A stretch of 32,500 bases of DNA from Sphaeroforma sirkka (lineage: Eukaryota; Opisthokonta; Ichthyosporea; Ichthyophonida). The stretch's first letter is position 1. Each line of letters begins with the position of its first letter. The stretch covers positions 1 to 32,500 of the forward strand of contig LUCW03000050.1 in NCBI GenBank assembly GCA_001586965.3, in the 5' to 3' direction. Below are positions 1 through 9,491 of the stretch, piece by piece. Below the pieces are notes generated by a model. That model saw only the letters and a list, made by a program, of their open reading frames with translations, searched no databases and was not told the origin of the DNA. Position numbers and translations under genes: made by a program.

Positions 1-18
1 TTTGACTATGCACACATA

Positions 19-570
19 ATGCTGTCAGATAGAAGAGAAGTGAAGACTCACCTAATCGTTACTGACATGTCTCAGAAATACGATTTAATTATAGGTATGA
101 CTGATCTTCTCAGTTTAGGTATAACACTCACTGGTCTGCCTAATGGGCTAGACCCGAATAAAGATCAGTCAGATGATAATATGTTAAAGATACCTAAACC
201 TCCGGAAGGTGAAGCAAAGGATATGATTCCGCACTTCACCGATATAATTATGGACTTAATTATACAAAACAGGAAGATTGCAATAACTGACTGGTGTATG
301 TTTAAGTTCTCTAATGGGTACGTTAGACTTGACTTAACAAACGTCGACTTCTCTAAGTTAAAGTGTCCTTCACATAACTACGTGAGTTGGAGACACAAAG
401 ACGTTGTCAAAACCCAAATCGAAGATTGGTTAAAACAGGGTCTAATTGAAATCAATTATGATGCAACCCCAGTTAACTTAGCTCTCTTAGCGGTCGATCA
501 TGCGACTATCTTTCAAAAGATAGACTTTAAAAGCTGCATTCCATCAACTACAAATATATCAGCCTCATAG
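19..570 (+). pseudogene. Ty3 pol: protease C-terminus and RT N-terminus
   Basis: The first 35 residues contain DLIIGMTDLL, which matches the C-terminal Ile-[IL]-Gly block of retroviral-type aspartic proteases; the catalytic Asp-[ST]-Gly lies before the window. After about residue 100 comes the RT fingers region, with the typical pattern of a regulatory strand, then a stretch like 'QIEDWLKQGLIEIN' and 'NLALLAV'. The frame ends at a TAG at 568-570. The sequence immediately after, read in another frame (about 535-655), continues with recognisable RT fingers/palm residues (FHQLQIY, then GAPEGLHYM), so a frameshift near 535 broke this gene. No functional protein is expected. Confidence 0.8.
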
Positions 571-1045
571 GAAATACTTTTCCTTTACTTGGCAAGGTAA
601 GAAGTACCAGTTTAAAGGTGCACCTGAAGGCTTACATTACATGTTACCTTCTTCTTCCAACAAGTTATGATGGAACTATTTGCGGACCTGTCGTATAACG
701 TATCAGTCTATTTAGATGATATAGTTATCTTTACAAAGACAGCACATGAACATGCTAAACTCGTTAAAGAAGTCTTAAAGCGACTTAATCATGCTAAACT
801 TAAGATTAACGAAGACAAGTGTTCTTTGCTAAAGATACTATACACTTACTTGGCTACAAAGTATCTGCAGCAGGGGTAGAAATTGATCCTGGCAAGAAAC
901 AGTTTCTGTTGGATTTATCAACACCAATTACTGGAAGAGATGTGAACTCTGTGTGTGGGTTTGTTAACTTTTCCTCGGATCTGGTACCGCATCTTTCTCA
1001 TTACTTAAAGCCTTTCAGTCACCTACGGCTGCACAAAGGACCTTG
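535..1045 (+). pseudogene. Ty3 pol: RT palm with YLDD box, and thumb
   Basis: The catalytic box is seen as VYLDDIVIF at about 706-732. It is the Ty3 form of the YxDD motif that carries two metal-binding aspartates of reverse transcriptase. Downstream, HAKLKINEDKC is the usual primer-grip region. The frame is lost at about 840, where the equivalent of 'CSFA...LGY' continues in the next frame (819-1088) as LLGYKVSAAGVEIDP, followed by the thumb segment GFVNFSSDLVPHLS. A further shift near 1035 separates this from the RNase H reading frame. RT catalytic residues are therefore present but split over three frames. Confidence 0.8.
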
Positions 1046-1555
1046 GGAAAGCTTTGGACTAAAGAATGTGATGATGCATTTAAACTAGTCAAAAGTAAAG
1101 TAATGGACGCACCCATCATGCAGTACCCTGTGGATGGTGTCCCATTCCAAGTAGCAACCGACGCTTCAGATCGAGCGGTAGGTGGAGTGCTTTACCAAAC
1201 GATAAATGGTAAAACCGCGCTATATACAATTTTTAGCAAGAGTTATAATAAGAGTCAACGGAATTACCCTACCGTTAAACAAGAGCTCCTTGCTATAGTT
1301 ACTGCGCTAAGACAGTTTAAAGACTACCTTTATGGAAGTTACTTTACTGTCGCCTGTGATCAAAAGTCTTTAACATACTTAAAAGATATGAACCCTGATT
1401 CACAGTTGGTGAGCCGCTGGCATGACATTATTGCCAAGTTCGCTTTTAATATAACACATTCCATTCCAGGAATACATAACCATCTTCCTGACATGCTCTC
1501 TCGACTTGTGCCCGACTACCAGAAAACAGTCAAAGAGTTATTAGCAACCGATTGA
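1043..1555 (+). pseudogene. Ty3 pol: RNase H domain, open and with full active site
   Basis: This 170-residue frame is a full Ty3-type RNase H, which degrades the RNA strand of the RNA/DNA hybrid during reverse transcription. Visible catalytic positions are Asp40 (ATDAS), Glu81 (KQELLAIV), Asp106 (ACDQKSL) and Asp150 (LPDMLSRL). SKSYNKSQRNYPTVKQEL matches the conserved block around the second acidic residue. The frame begins with the RT-RNase H connection (LWTKECDDAF). It stops at TGA 1553-1555, which overlaps the ATG of the next frame as TGATG. The domain itself looks undamaged, but it is cut off from RT upstream and the next domain downstream. Confidence 0.85.
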
Positions 1556-2124
1556 TGCTAAATAAGAAATGGTTTAACCTCGCTCAATCACGATGGGGTC
1601 CATTTACTGTTGATATGTTTGCCGCAGAACATAACAAACAGGTTTCTGAATATAGGTCGTTGACTCATCCTAAAGGTGATGCATTTCAGCTTGACTTATC
1701 AAAGCATAATGCGTGGGCTAACCCACCTTGTCAACTTATCGCACAGTTGTTAAATTATGTTAATATTACTAAATCTACCATTACGCTGTGTTGTCCCTTA
1801 CGTAACTCCGACCCATGGATACGTGATTTAATTAATATGATTCAAGACGAACCTATTTATGTCGACCGTGAAACCGACACGTTCTTGTATCAGGGATCCT
1901 ATTCTATTAAGAAGACGCCTTGGAAACACACCATTGTTTGTCGCATCGGTCCTGCAGGTACCACTAAGTGGAAACCCTCAACCGAATTCTTAGCTAAACT
2001 AGAGGAGTCTAAAGAGTTTGAACAAAAGCTCAAGACTCGTACAACACATGCACCCAACAAGATTGTAGTCGAGGTAATGCCGATTGAAACGGCATTAGAT
2101 CGTAAAAAACATGGAACTAGCTAA
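1552..2124 (+). pseudogene. DIRS/Dam-methyltransferase-like domain between RNase H and integrase
   Basis: This 190-residue frame has the pattern FTVDMFAA...N...Y, then DAFQLDLS, then WANPPCQLI, then STITLCCPL and DPWI. From knowledge of the families, this is the layout of the domain that follows RNase H in DIRS-type elements and some algal and protist Ty3 elements, often annotated as Dam-like adenine methyltransferase (Pfam PF05869). The Asn-Pro-Pro motif corresponds to the [DN]PP[YFW] catalytic motif of N6-adenine methyltransferases, but the aromatic fourth residue is Cys here, so activity is doubtful. It sits where most Ty3 elements pass straight from RNase H to integrase. The assignment to the family is good; the enzymatic role is inference. 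Confidence 0.6.
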
Positions 2125-2533
2125 GGCCATGGATCAAAGACTCAAAACTCTAAGAGAACCTGAAGCTCGCACTCAACTACTTAAAGCGCTGCTTAAAGAA
2201 CAGCCAGGAGTGGCGAAACAACTGAAGAAGATACTTCAACAATCCAATGTTGTCAATTATGTATCTCAGGACTCTACCACTCCTGATACTGAGGTTGCCC
2301 TTTCCAACAGGACTATGGTTCATCCAGCCAGCGTTACGCAGAATCTGACTGACTTAGAGGAGCTCGAAAGTAGAGTTAAAATTATACATAATTTAACGCA
2401 TCGAGCATATGAGCATACTTATAAAATGGCTATTCGTGCAGGGCTTGATCACCCGGCGCTGAAAGAAACCATACGTGAAGTATACCGACGCTGTACTGAT
2501 TGTGAAAAGAACCAGATCAAGCGATACGGTTGG
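2111..2533 (+). pseudogene. Ty3 integrase N-terminal zinc-binding domain
   Basis: The frame is 143 residues long. Its last third holds an HHCC finger: His93, His97, Cys128 and Cys131 (HNLTH ... CTDC), with 30 residues between the second His and the first Cys, normal for Ty3 integrases. The N-terminal 90 residues are a Lys/Gln/Leu-rich linker with helical character (LLKALLKEQPGVAKQLKKIL) and no recognisable fold. It overlaps the end of the preceding frame by 14 nt, and the core domain continues in another frame after about 2530, at an A-rich run (CCCTAAAAAAAGTG) that is a likely indel site. Confidence 0.75.
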
Positions 2534-2534
2534 G

Positions 2535-3102
2535 CACCCTAAAAAAAGTGTGACAGAAGACCAACCGATGCGCCGAGTCATAGTCGATTTGGTTAAACTC
2601 CCGCGATCCAAGCATACTGGCGATGTATATATCTGTCATTTCTTATGTGTGGCTTCGGGCTATAACTTGCTTTATGCAATACCGAACAAACGTCCACAAA
2701 CAGTGGCAGAATTATGCTATCACGTCTTTAATGACTTCGGTTTCCCCGAGTACTATGTTCTGATAACGGTAGTGAGTTTTGTACCGACGTAATGGAGGCA
2801 CTTATACTCGTATCAGGCATGACCCATAGGCGTGGTGTTCCTTACAAACCTCAAACGCAGGGTGCAAATGAGACACGTCATAGAGAACTTAAGAAACTCT
2901 TGCGTACCGCACTAGACGACGTTGAGGATATGTGGCCTTATCATTTGAAATGGGTTCAGACTCAAATGAATAACTGCATGAATCCTCAAACTGAACACTC
3001 CCGTTTCACTATTTCTTTGGCCGCTATAGTGAATTACAAGCAACGTTTGATAAAACTGCGCCCGAGAAACACGCTACCCCGTGGCTTCAAAAGATCGAGC
3101 AT
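2535..3102 (+). pseudogene. Ty3 integrase catalytic core (DDE)
   Basis: The core starts with RRVIVDLVKLP, whose Asp (codon 2586-2588) is the first catalytic acid. The second is in the SDNGSEF-type block readable at about 2759-2779; it falls at a frame change, because the upstream frame runs into TAA at 2790 while the core continues in the frame beginning near 2777. The third is in GANETRHRELKKLL at about 2861-2902. All three DDE residues are thus visible, but in two frames. Another shift near 3090 leads into the C-terminal domain. Confidence 0.75.
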
Positions 3103-3852
3103 ATGCAGAACGTTGTTTACCCCTGTTTACTCGAGCACAAGAATCGCGTCCTACTTAAAGCGTATGACCGATGGAATAACACTAAGAACATTGTTCAGTT
3201 CAAAGTCGGCGATTACGTTAACATTATAAATCGAAACGCCAACGTTACCGAACTCTCTTCTAAGACGATAGGACCTTTTGTTATTTCCTACCATGATGAG
3301 AAGAGTGATACTTACGAAGTGAATAACATTGATGGTACTAGCGCAACCAATCTAGGCACTCACCGTATCCCTACCTCCGAACTCTCATTCGCTCGCTCAT
3401 TTGATTCTGATGTACCAGTTATGGAGTCACAAGTCAAAGATATAATTGACAAAACATCCGAAGACGGTTACACTTACTACAAGACCCGTTTCATGGATGG
3501 GACAGTAGCTTGGCTAACCTCCGATGCATTTCGTGAATCTCGCGACTTTCTTCGTATCTTTAATAAGAAATGGAATAAGCGTTTACATAAGAACACACGA
3601 GATAAACGAAAAGGGTTTCCTCAGGTGACTACAAACCCTGACGGATCTGAAATTCCCTATTTGCCACCTACTTCCTACGTGACTAAACTTTCTGATCTGC
3701 TTACCAACAGTGCAGAAAATTGTTCAAACTTACTTACTAATGAAGAACAGCCTTTGGCTAATACCTTACCAAATAATAAACGTAAGGCGCCTACATCGGA
3801 AATGGTTACTGGACCAAATACTAAACGACATAGAGTACAACATGAGTCTTGA
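3103..3852 (+). pseudogene. Ty3 integrase C-terminal domain with chromodomain-like tail
   Basis: This 249-residue frame first shows a GPY/F-like barrel: FKVGDYVNI (about residues 33-41), IGPFVISY (57-64) and YEVNN. Residues 105-157 then read like a chromodomain: a strand with VKDIID, a YYKTRF strand where chromodomains have 'YLVKWKGY', a Trp (AWLTSDAF), and a closing helix ending FNKKW. Known chromoviruses carry such a tail, which directs integration to particular chromatin. Here the usual aromatic-cage residues are only partly kept (Phe where Trp is expected in the second strand). After it come about 90 polar residues rich in Asn, Thr and Lys that I cannot assign. The stop is TGA at 3850-3852. 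Confidence 0.6.
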
Positions 3853-3967
3853 ACTCGTACATATAGGCACATACTTACTCGATAAGTCATGACCGAAACC
3901 GTTTTTACTTTGGTTTTCGCTTTACCAACTAGATCGTATCTTAACGTACGTTCGTAGTTCTAAAAGC

Positions 3968-3979
3968 TACTGGGGGCTA
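3968..3979 (+). other. Candidate polypurine tract of the Ty3 element
   Basis: CTACTGGGGGCTA-like sequence immediately precedes TGTAGAAATACGG. A G-run just before a TG start is what primes plus-strand DNA in Ty3 elements. There is no second LTR in the window to confirm it. Confidence 0.4.
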
Positions 3980-4494
3980 TGTAGAAATACGGCCTCCGGT
4001 CAGTCTAAAATATCAAGATCAATTGAGATAATACATTGGTTTTTATTTGTATTTTAAATAATTAGTACAAGCTCTTTTTCCAATATTTCCAAAGTGTTCT
4101 AAATTCACTTTGATGGCTCCAATAGCCTGAGTATTTGGTATGACTCATCTACTTGGACCTATTTGAGACATTAGTAGATGTAGGATATTATAAACTAAAT
4201 TTTATAATCTCCGAACTACTACTTATTGATTTTGGTCCTCCCGCCAATCTCCAAAATCCAATAAGTCTTTTTCTTTTTCTTTTTTTAACTTTTCTTCAGA
4301 TGGAACTTTATTTATATCAGCTAATGTATTAACGTGACTTACGTTATTATGTCTATTTACAAATTAGGCAAGTGGTCATGAACATTTAGTACTTCTAGTG
4401 AAAATTATTCAATAAAGAACAGCTAGAGGTACGCCCTGTGTGATCGAGGATATTTAGGCTCTTAACAAGAGGCAGTCCCGATCATTCTTACACA
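3980..4494 (+). repeat. Candidate 3' LTR of the Ty3 element
   Basis: The stretch begins TGTAGAAATACGG after a G-rich tract, contains AATAAA at about 4414 as a possible poly(A) signal, and could end at TTACACA (4488-4494), giving TGT...ACA ends. No coding potential is visible in it. The left edge is moderately supported by the tract; the right edge is only a guess, because the 5' LTR lies outside the window. Confidence 0.35.
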
Positions 4495-4579
4495 AGCTAC
4501 CACTGCTAAATCCTAACTGACTAAATTGTATTTTAGTTTAATATAGTTTGAAACCTAGTAATTTCCATCGAAGTTTACA

Positions 4580-4851
4580 ATCTCACGCTGATCACATGAT
4601 GCCTTTCCGCATAGGTTGTGACATAGAACCGCAGCTATTATTAGAATGTTGCGGTTGACAGGCTTAATCCACTCTCGGGAATCGGTTGAGAAACTTAATC
4701 TGCTCTCGGAAGTCGGTTAAGTGATAACTCAACTCTTGAGAGTAATTTGAGCGACTTGATTAGCTCTCGGGAGTGAGCTAACTCTGATGACTTCCATAAA
4801 TCAAAGATGGTTTCTTGCTGTAAAATCTGGCCTGAGACCTGTAGTCTCTCA
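4580..4851 (-). repeat. Truncated copia-A-family LTR fragment, minus strand
   Basis: Read on the minus strand from 4851 this matches the first ~270 bp of the LTRs at 12517 and 18450, starting TGAGAGACTACAGG and running through the CCGAGAGC-rich segment to TGATCAGCGTGAGA, where homology stops. It therefore keeps most of U3 and has lost the TATA/R/U5 end. It differs from both full LTRs at several bases and carries only one copy of a 32-bp block that is duplicated in them, so it derives from a different, older insertion. No polypurine tract lies next to its start. Confidence 0.85.
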
Positions 4852-4935
4852 GGTTCGGCTAAGATTGAAATTAGTCTAGGGCTGCACAAGTCTTTACTTA
4901 ATAAGGATGTTACTAATCAATAACCCACTGGCAAA

Positions 4936-5787
4936 TCACGGCAGTGGTCTAATTCGTCTTGTTATCTCTGAAGGATCAAGTGACTTGTTAGTTTGTTCAG
5001 ATATCCACTGTTGTGGAGCGATATCATTCGTTTCCAACATCACTATAAATGTACTCTGCGTGCGAGTCAAAGTATCGAAATCATGGTTATTACTGAACTC
5101 GGACTTTTGACTGCTGACGTCCCAGCGAAGTTGACTGATCATTCCCTTATACTTCTGGTTGTCTCGTTAGTCTTGCTCACGTTGAGCCTGCATTAGTTGG
5201 TCAATACGCTTTTGTTTAATGGCGATCAGATTAGCAAAGTATGCTACGTCTTCAACGTCATGGCGATCGTATGCGATCTCCATCTGACTGGTGTAGTCGT
5301 CGACTTCCTTACTAGGCTCCGTCACCTCAACAGACATGGAGGGCAGTGCGATACATTCGATTAAACTTGATATCGTTTGCAGCTAGCTTTAGTTCCCCAT
5401 CTATTTGCTCCGAAATACATCTTGAATGGTTTGCGTTGCTCATTACTGGAGACCTCAGATGGTATCATGATCCGAAATACACCACGCATAGAGATTATCT
5501 GTCCCGTCAATTTTGGTTTCCGGCGTGGGGCATCTCCCCAGTTTGGGATTTCTGGTTGTGTATCATTCCCTGTGTTGGGTATATACAACCCTCAAGTACA
5601 GGAGACTCATGACCTGGAGACGGTTCGGGCGTATAACGTGCCTGATCCTCTGGAGCTAAATCCCCGTAATCCAATTGCCAGATTGGTTGTTCCGGTTCGT
5701 CGGCTACGGGGTTCGCACTCAGATTTCTACGTTCTGAAGACGGCTTCTCTAATTGACGTTCAGTCCATTTTTGCAGAGCCAATGTAG
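4936..5787 (-). pseudogene. Decayed minus-strand coding remnant, gag-like in composition
   Basis: On the minus strand several frames in series stay open. 5782-5507 is Gln/Pro/Glu-rich. 5588-5361 contains KPFKMYFGANRW. About 5336-4936, with one in-frame TAA near 5171, contains DDYTSQMEIAYDRHDVED, a helical KQKRIDQLMQAQREQD and a Leu/Thr-rich end. The charged helical and polar make-up suits a retroelement gag or ORF1 product, but I see no zinc knuckle and recognise no family. The downstream end abuts the LTR fragment at 4851. The call as coding is tentative. Confidence 0.3.
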
Positions 5788-6223
5788 TTCCAGGAAAAAA
5801 TGTTCACGTAAGCGTTGTGCTTTTTTCTCCAGATCCATACATGCGATCTACGTGGTCATTGGTCAGACTAAAATAAACGAAATGAGTTTTTTAGTAAAGT
5901 TAGGTATGCCTCGTGAAAACAGCAATACTCTGAGGGGTTGAGAGGCTGAGACATTGCCTATATATATTACTCTCAGTACTGTTTTCGCCGAAGGGATTTT
6001 ATTTATCTTTTTGTTGTCGCTCTAGGGGTAATATTATTCATTTCAATTAGGATAAAGTTTTTATGTGTCTAGATGTACATCAGGCTTCATATTCGTTGGT
6101 GAGGTTTTGGGAAAATTGAAAGGAAGTTGAAATTGTCGAACTGCCGCGAGAAACTCGGGGCGAGTGATGCAACGATGGAAGACATACGGTGTGTGAGTTC
6201 ACGGCGATAGATACAGAATACCT

Positions 6224-6793
6224 CTACCATTGGGTGAGAACTAAAACCTGCGTGCCATTGCGTGGAATAAAGTTAGCCCACACTTGTCGTGGTAATATGG
6301 GCCGAGTCGGTCTGAGATATTTTGAACGTGATACAAGGAGGGTGAGGTTGTCATTCGCAATTCTGTTTCGAAGCAAAGTTGGAGGCTGTCCGATACCACA
6401 CCACACAACTGATGTATTTGGAATACCCTGGCTAGTCATAGGGGTAAGTATCATAGGTGGTAGCAGAAGTTTCGAAGATTTGATCTGTACCGAAATCTGG
6501 AAATAGTACTTCAGTAAAGAGATGAGACGGGGTATGCGGAACATCTATCTATCAACTAGTTTTGAATGGGGATAAATTGGTGTCTGTTGTTCATGGAGAA
6601 GGAAGCTCCCGAGATGTTCTTGGAGAGTCCATATGCCGTGGTAATCATGTCGATCCTGTAGTTGTTGTAGTAAGTCCGGTTCAATTGGGGGTAGATTAGG
6701 TCCCACCAGAGAACGCTTTATCAGAGAACTAATACAAGAAAGTGGCTGGACGTAAAAGTCTTTATATCTCCAGGGCACACAGGACAGAGGCAT
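6224..6793 (-). pseudogene. Unrecognised minus-strand open blocks (one stop)
   Basis: Two consecutive blocks in the same minus frame, 6793-6545 and 6544-6224, are separated by a single stop codon and together give about 190 codons. The first contains EPDLLQQLQDRHDYHGIW, the second is Leu/Pro-rich with PRLISLLKYYFQ. I recognise no domain. They lie in the same orientation as the remnant at 4936-5787 and may belong to the same dead element. An accidental open frame is also possible. Confidence 0.25.
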
Positions 6794-6799
6794 CCACCA

Positions 6800-8618
6800 G
6801 TACGATGGTCAAGCAATTTGAGCAGGAAAGTGTTGGTTGCTATCATGGCACAAAGGCGGATTGGGGTGTGTTCGCGGCAATGGGTAAAGCTATCATGGGG
6901 TGGCTTGTCCCGGTCCGTGGTGAGAAGTTTTCCCCTTATAAGTCGATAATTTTATTGGCGGTGATCCTTGCCTGCTATCTCCTTGGTTGTGAGACGTTGT
7001 GTGGTATTATGTCGGATCTGCTCGCGGAGGAGTTCTTTGTGTTGAGGTGTGCACCAGCTCTTTGCTTCTAGATAAGTGGAAATACGGAACGGAATTTGTC
7101 CGGACGTCTGTTACGGGTCCAAGCGGGTCTCGTGAGTGGGGCGAGTGGGTTTGTACTGTTGATTGAGTCAAGATGTAGTCCCAGAGTCGAAACTATTACT
7201 ATGTTTCGTTGGAGCAAATTTGAGATACTCGTAAAATCTTATCTTTAGCAAACAAAAAGTATTAAAAAAAGTAAAAGAAAAAAAAAATAATACTCTTGAT
7301 GTCTCTAGATAATGTTTTACCCAATAACTAGCCACCTATCAAGAAGTACCGACTAGCCTCTGTTAGATTGACAGTCTGGTTGGCTGCACGGAGAATAAAC
7401 TAGGCAACGCTAATATTTCCTAGAAACATATGTTAGGTTGAGTCATCTCGCAACCGAAGTATTCAGATATAAATAGATTTGAAAGTTTAATATAGTTCTA
7501 TTAATAGAACTAGTCCAAATCATATATTTGGCATTTAATCGGGACTTTAGTGGCCTTGTCCAAATATCTGATAATGGGAAAGGTATCAAATTAATAATAA
7601 AAAACCCACAAAACCCATTATAAGAAAACCAAGTTTTACATACTTTTAAGAGTATATTTATATACAAGATTTTAACGTGGAGGCCCTGCTATTACATTCG
7701 CTCCGCTTGATAACCCCTTCACTTATCAAACGTAGAAATCGATTGTTGAGCTCAATTATCAAAAGGGTCTAGTGTATCATGAACCTCTACCTTGGTTACT
7801 TCATCTGGCATCGGATCAGAAGAGAATTATTTCGCCACCCCATAAGTACGCAGTGTCGATTGCCGATGAATGCCAAGCGATTGTTTCAACAATCGGATAC
7901 AGGCTTTCTTGCTCCCGTAGTAAGTTCACATATCACGGTAACAAAAAAAATACAGAACTAATTAGTTTTAGTTAGTTTAACTTGTAAAGAACGTAATGTA
8001 ATAAATACAGTAGTTCGGTCCTTTAAATATGTGGTCAAAATCTAGTAACGCTTAGTAAAGAGTGTTAAGTCCGAAATAAGTGAAGTCATAAGTGCCATTG
8101 GCAATGGCACAACTGCTATTTTCATTAATCACGATCCTATGTGGAACGAGACTTTTGTGACCATCGGGAAATATGAGAATATCCGTTACTATGGTTTTGG
8201 ATGAGTCATCGCTGCTATCTCATTAAGTTCTCTATTCCACAAATTCCACTAATCGATCCGGTCCTCTGGTCCGCTCCTAAATTCCTCTGTCAGGTCCGGT
8301 CCTCAGGTCCGGTCCTAAATATCCACCTAGGATACTTTGTCCACAGGACTACCGTAGATTATTTTGATACTACATCCTACACGAAGTTTAATAATTTAAC
8401 TCGAAAAAGGTTACTTTCTACTTATTCTTGCTGACAACTCTGAAAAGGTGATCCTTAAACGAGGTAATCTGTCTGGTTGAGGCCGTATTTACCTCGATCT
8501 TTTCCTCAAACAGCCGCTTGTCACTCAAAACCGTCTTCATGGCCACGGTTTTAGGCCTAAGTGTCAGCCTACATGTCAGATTTCCCATAGTGCCAAATCC
8601 GTTCGTCATCTTTCTGCA
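6800..8618. other. No recognisable gene; AT-rich intergenic sequence
   Basis: A plus-strand frame at 6742-7071 encodes a hydrophobic run (SIILLAVILACYLLGC) but overlaps unassigned minus-strand blocks and resembles nothing known. 7240-7300 is A-rich. 8092-8110 is a perfect 19-nt palindrome. 8255-8325 repeats GGTCCGGTCCT-like units. Nothing else is supported. Confidence 0.5.
8092..8110. repeat. Perfect 19-nt palindrome
   Basis: GTGCCATTG-G-CAATGGCAC is a nine-base-pair dyad around a single base. It stands alone in noncoding sequence; a protein-binding dyad or chance are equally open. Confidence 0.7.
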
Positions 8619-9049
8619 TATTTAAGTGCATTGTAGTAGACTTTAAAAAAACGTACAAATATGTCTAAAGAGTGGTGCGTTCGAATGAATTTATTTATGA
8701 TCTCACTCTCAGTTTATATATTGATGGTGTTTGTACAGTACTAGTGTTCAATTAGTTGCGTCGGCCAGGGCAAAAACTCATATGATCAGTATGAGAAACC
8801 TTATACAGAGCACCATAGTACTCTGATATATTTTTAGACATAAATATATCACATTCTCTGTTACGTACACTCAGTCTCGGACCTCGGCTCTTGGCTAGCC
8901 CGTCGCCCGTGTCCTATAAATAGAATTTTCTGAAAAGGAGTCTCAAATTACTATTACGTTCTCTCGGGCTGACCCACCTATACAAATATTAATTTGAGAA
9001 CAAGTTCCAAAAACGTCTTTAGCAATACATCTACTTCTGTAGTCTCTCG
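8619..9049 (-). repeat. LTR of copia family B, minus strand
   Basis: Read on the minus strand it starts CGAGAGACTACAG (A has TGAGAGACTACAG) and ends by homology with TTTAAAGTCTACTACA...TGCACTTAAATA. Its first half is unlike A. Its second half shares the CTCATA...TATGAG dyad (8777-8795), a TATAAA box and AATAAA with the 3' LTR of A. The mutated first base (C for T) suggests an old copy. The 3' edge is by homology and may be off by a few bases. Confidence 0.7.
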
Positions 9050-9058
9050 CTCCCCCTT
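9050..9058 (-). other. Polypurine tract of copia family B
   Basis: AAGGGGGAG on the minus strand directly precedes the LTR start, the same position and sequence type as the tract of copia A at 18441-18449. Confidence 0.7.
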
Positions 9059-9491
9059 GATTTTACAATCAAGGCTGAAGGTTGAAGGCTAGAGACCTGG
9101 ATTTTGAAATTGTTGACTCTGACACTGAATATTTGTCGAAACCGTTGACGAATTGGAGCTATTGGGCATATTGACTCGATGAAAATTGTTGAAAACGTTG
9201 ACTCGTTGGAACTGTTGACTCGATGAAATTTACCAAAAACGTTTACTTTTCTAAAGCGTAGGTGTTCCTCTGTACAGTGACAGGCATCACGACGGGCGTG
9301 GATAATCTTCTGTACGCGGACAGGCATCACAATTCCGTAGGTAAAATTACTCATGAGATTTTCTTAAAAAATGAGATTTGCTTTCTGGAGCGGTGTGGAC
9401 TGTGACGTGGATGCTGAGGGACAGCTTCCTTCTACGTTGTGGCGTATTGGTGTCGTATTTGCTGTAGTTTAGTCGTTATCATAAATCCACT

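Larger units (their letters stand above)
1..4494 (+). mobile_element. Ty3/gypsy LTR retrotransposon, 5'-truncated by window edge, decayed
   Basis: The translated domains run in Ty3/gypsy order: protease end, reverse transcriptase, RNase H, an extra methyltransferase-like domain, integrase zinc finger and DDE core, then an integrase C-terminus with a chromodomain-like tail. The coding frame changes at about 535, 840, 1040, 1552, 2110, 2530, 2775 and 3090, so this copy cannot make one polyprotein. Gag, the 5' LTR and the protease active site lie outside the window. A purine-rich tract followed by TGTAGAAATACGG near 3980 is the best candidate start of the 3' LTR. The right end given here (TTACACA at 4488-4494) is a guess from the usual TG...CA ends. 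Ty3/gypsy is certain from domain order; the clade is not. Confidence 0.85.
8619..9460 (-). mobile_element. 3' end of a copia element, family B, minus strand
   Basis: On the minus strand this is a 3' noncoding region (about 9450-9059), a polypurine tract (9058-9050) and an LTR (9049-8619). The noncoding part is clearly homologous to 18035-18449 of copia A: the same order of AAGGAAGCTGTCCC, CATCCACG, then the CCTGTC...GTACAG pair, CCAGGTCT and the tract. The LTR matches copia A mainly in its last 190 bp. Everything upstream (gag-pol) is gone; the homology ends near 9460 where a tandem repeat begins. It is a sister family rather than a recent copy of A. Confidence 0.8.

Noticed and set aside
4695..4889. 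Open frames in all three copia A LTR copies (also 12509-12703 and 18193-18555) encoding a shared QVSGQILQQET peptide
   Set aside because: They lie inside LTR U3 and are alike only because the DNA is repeated; start points differ and nothing suggests translation.
9031..9354. 107-codon minus frame in copia B resembling a frame at 17952-18290 in copia A
   Set aside because: Between the two copies most base changes alter the residue, the starts do not match, and the frame runs into the LTR. Conservation looks noncoding.
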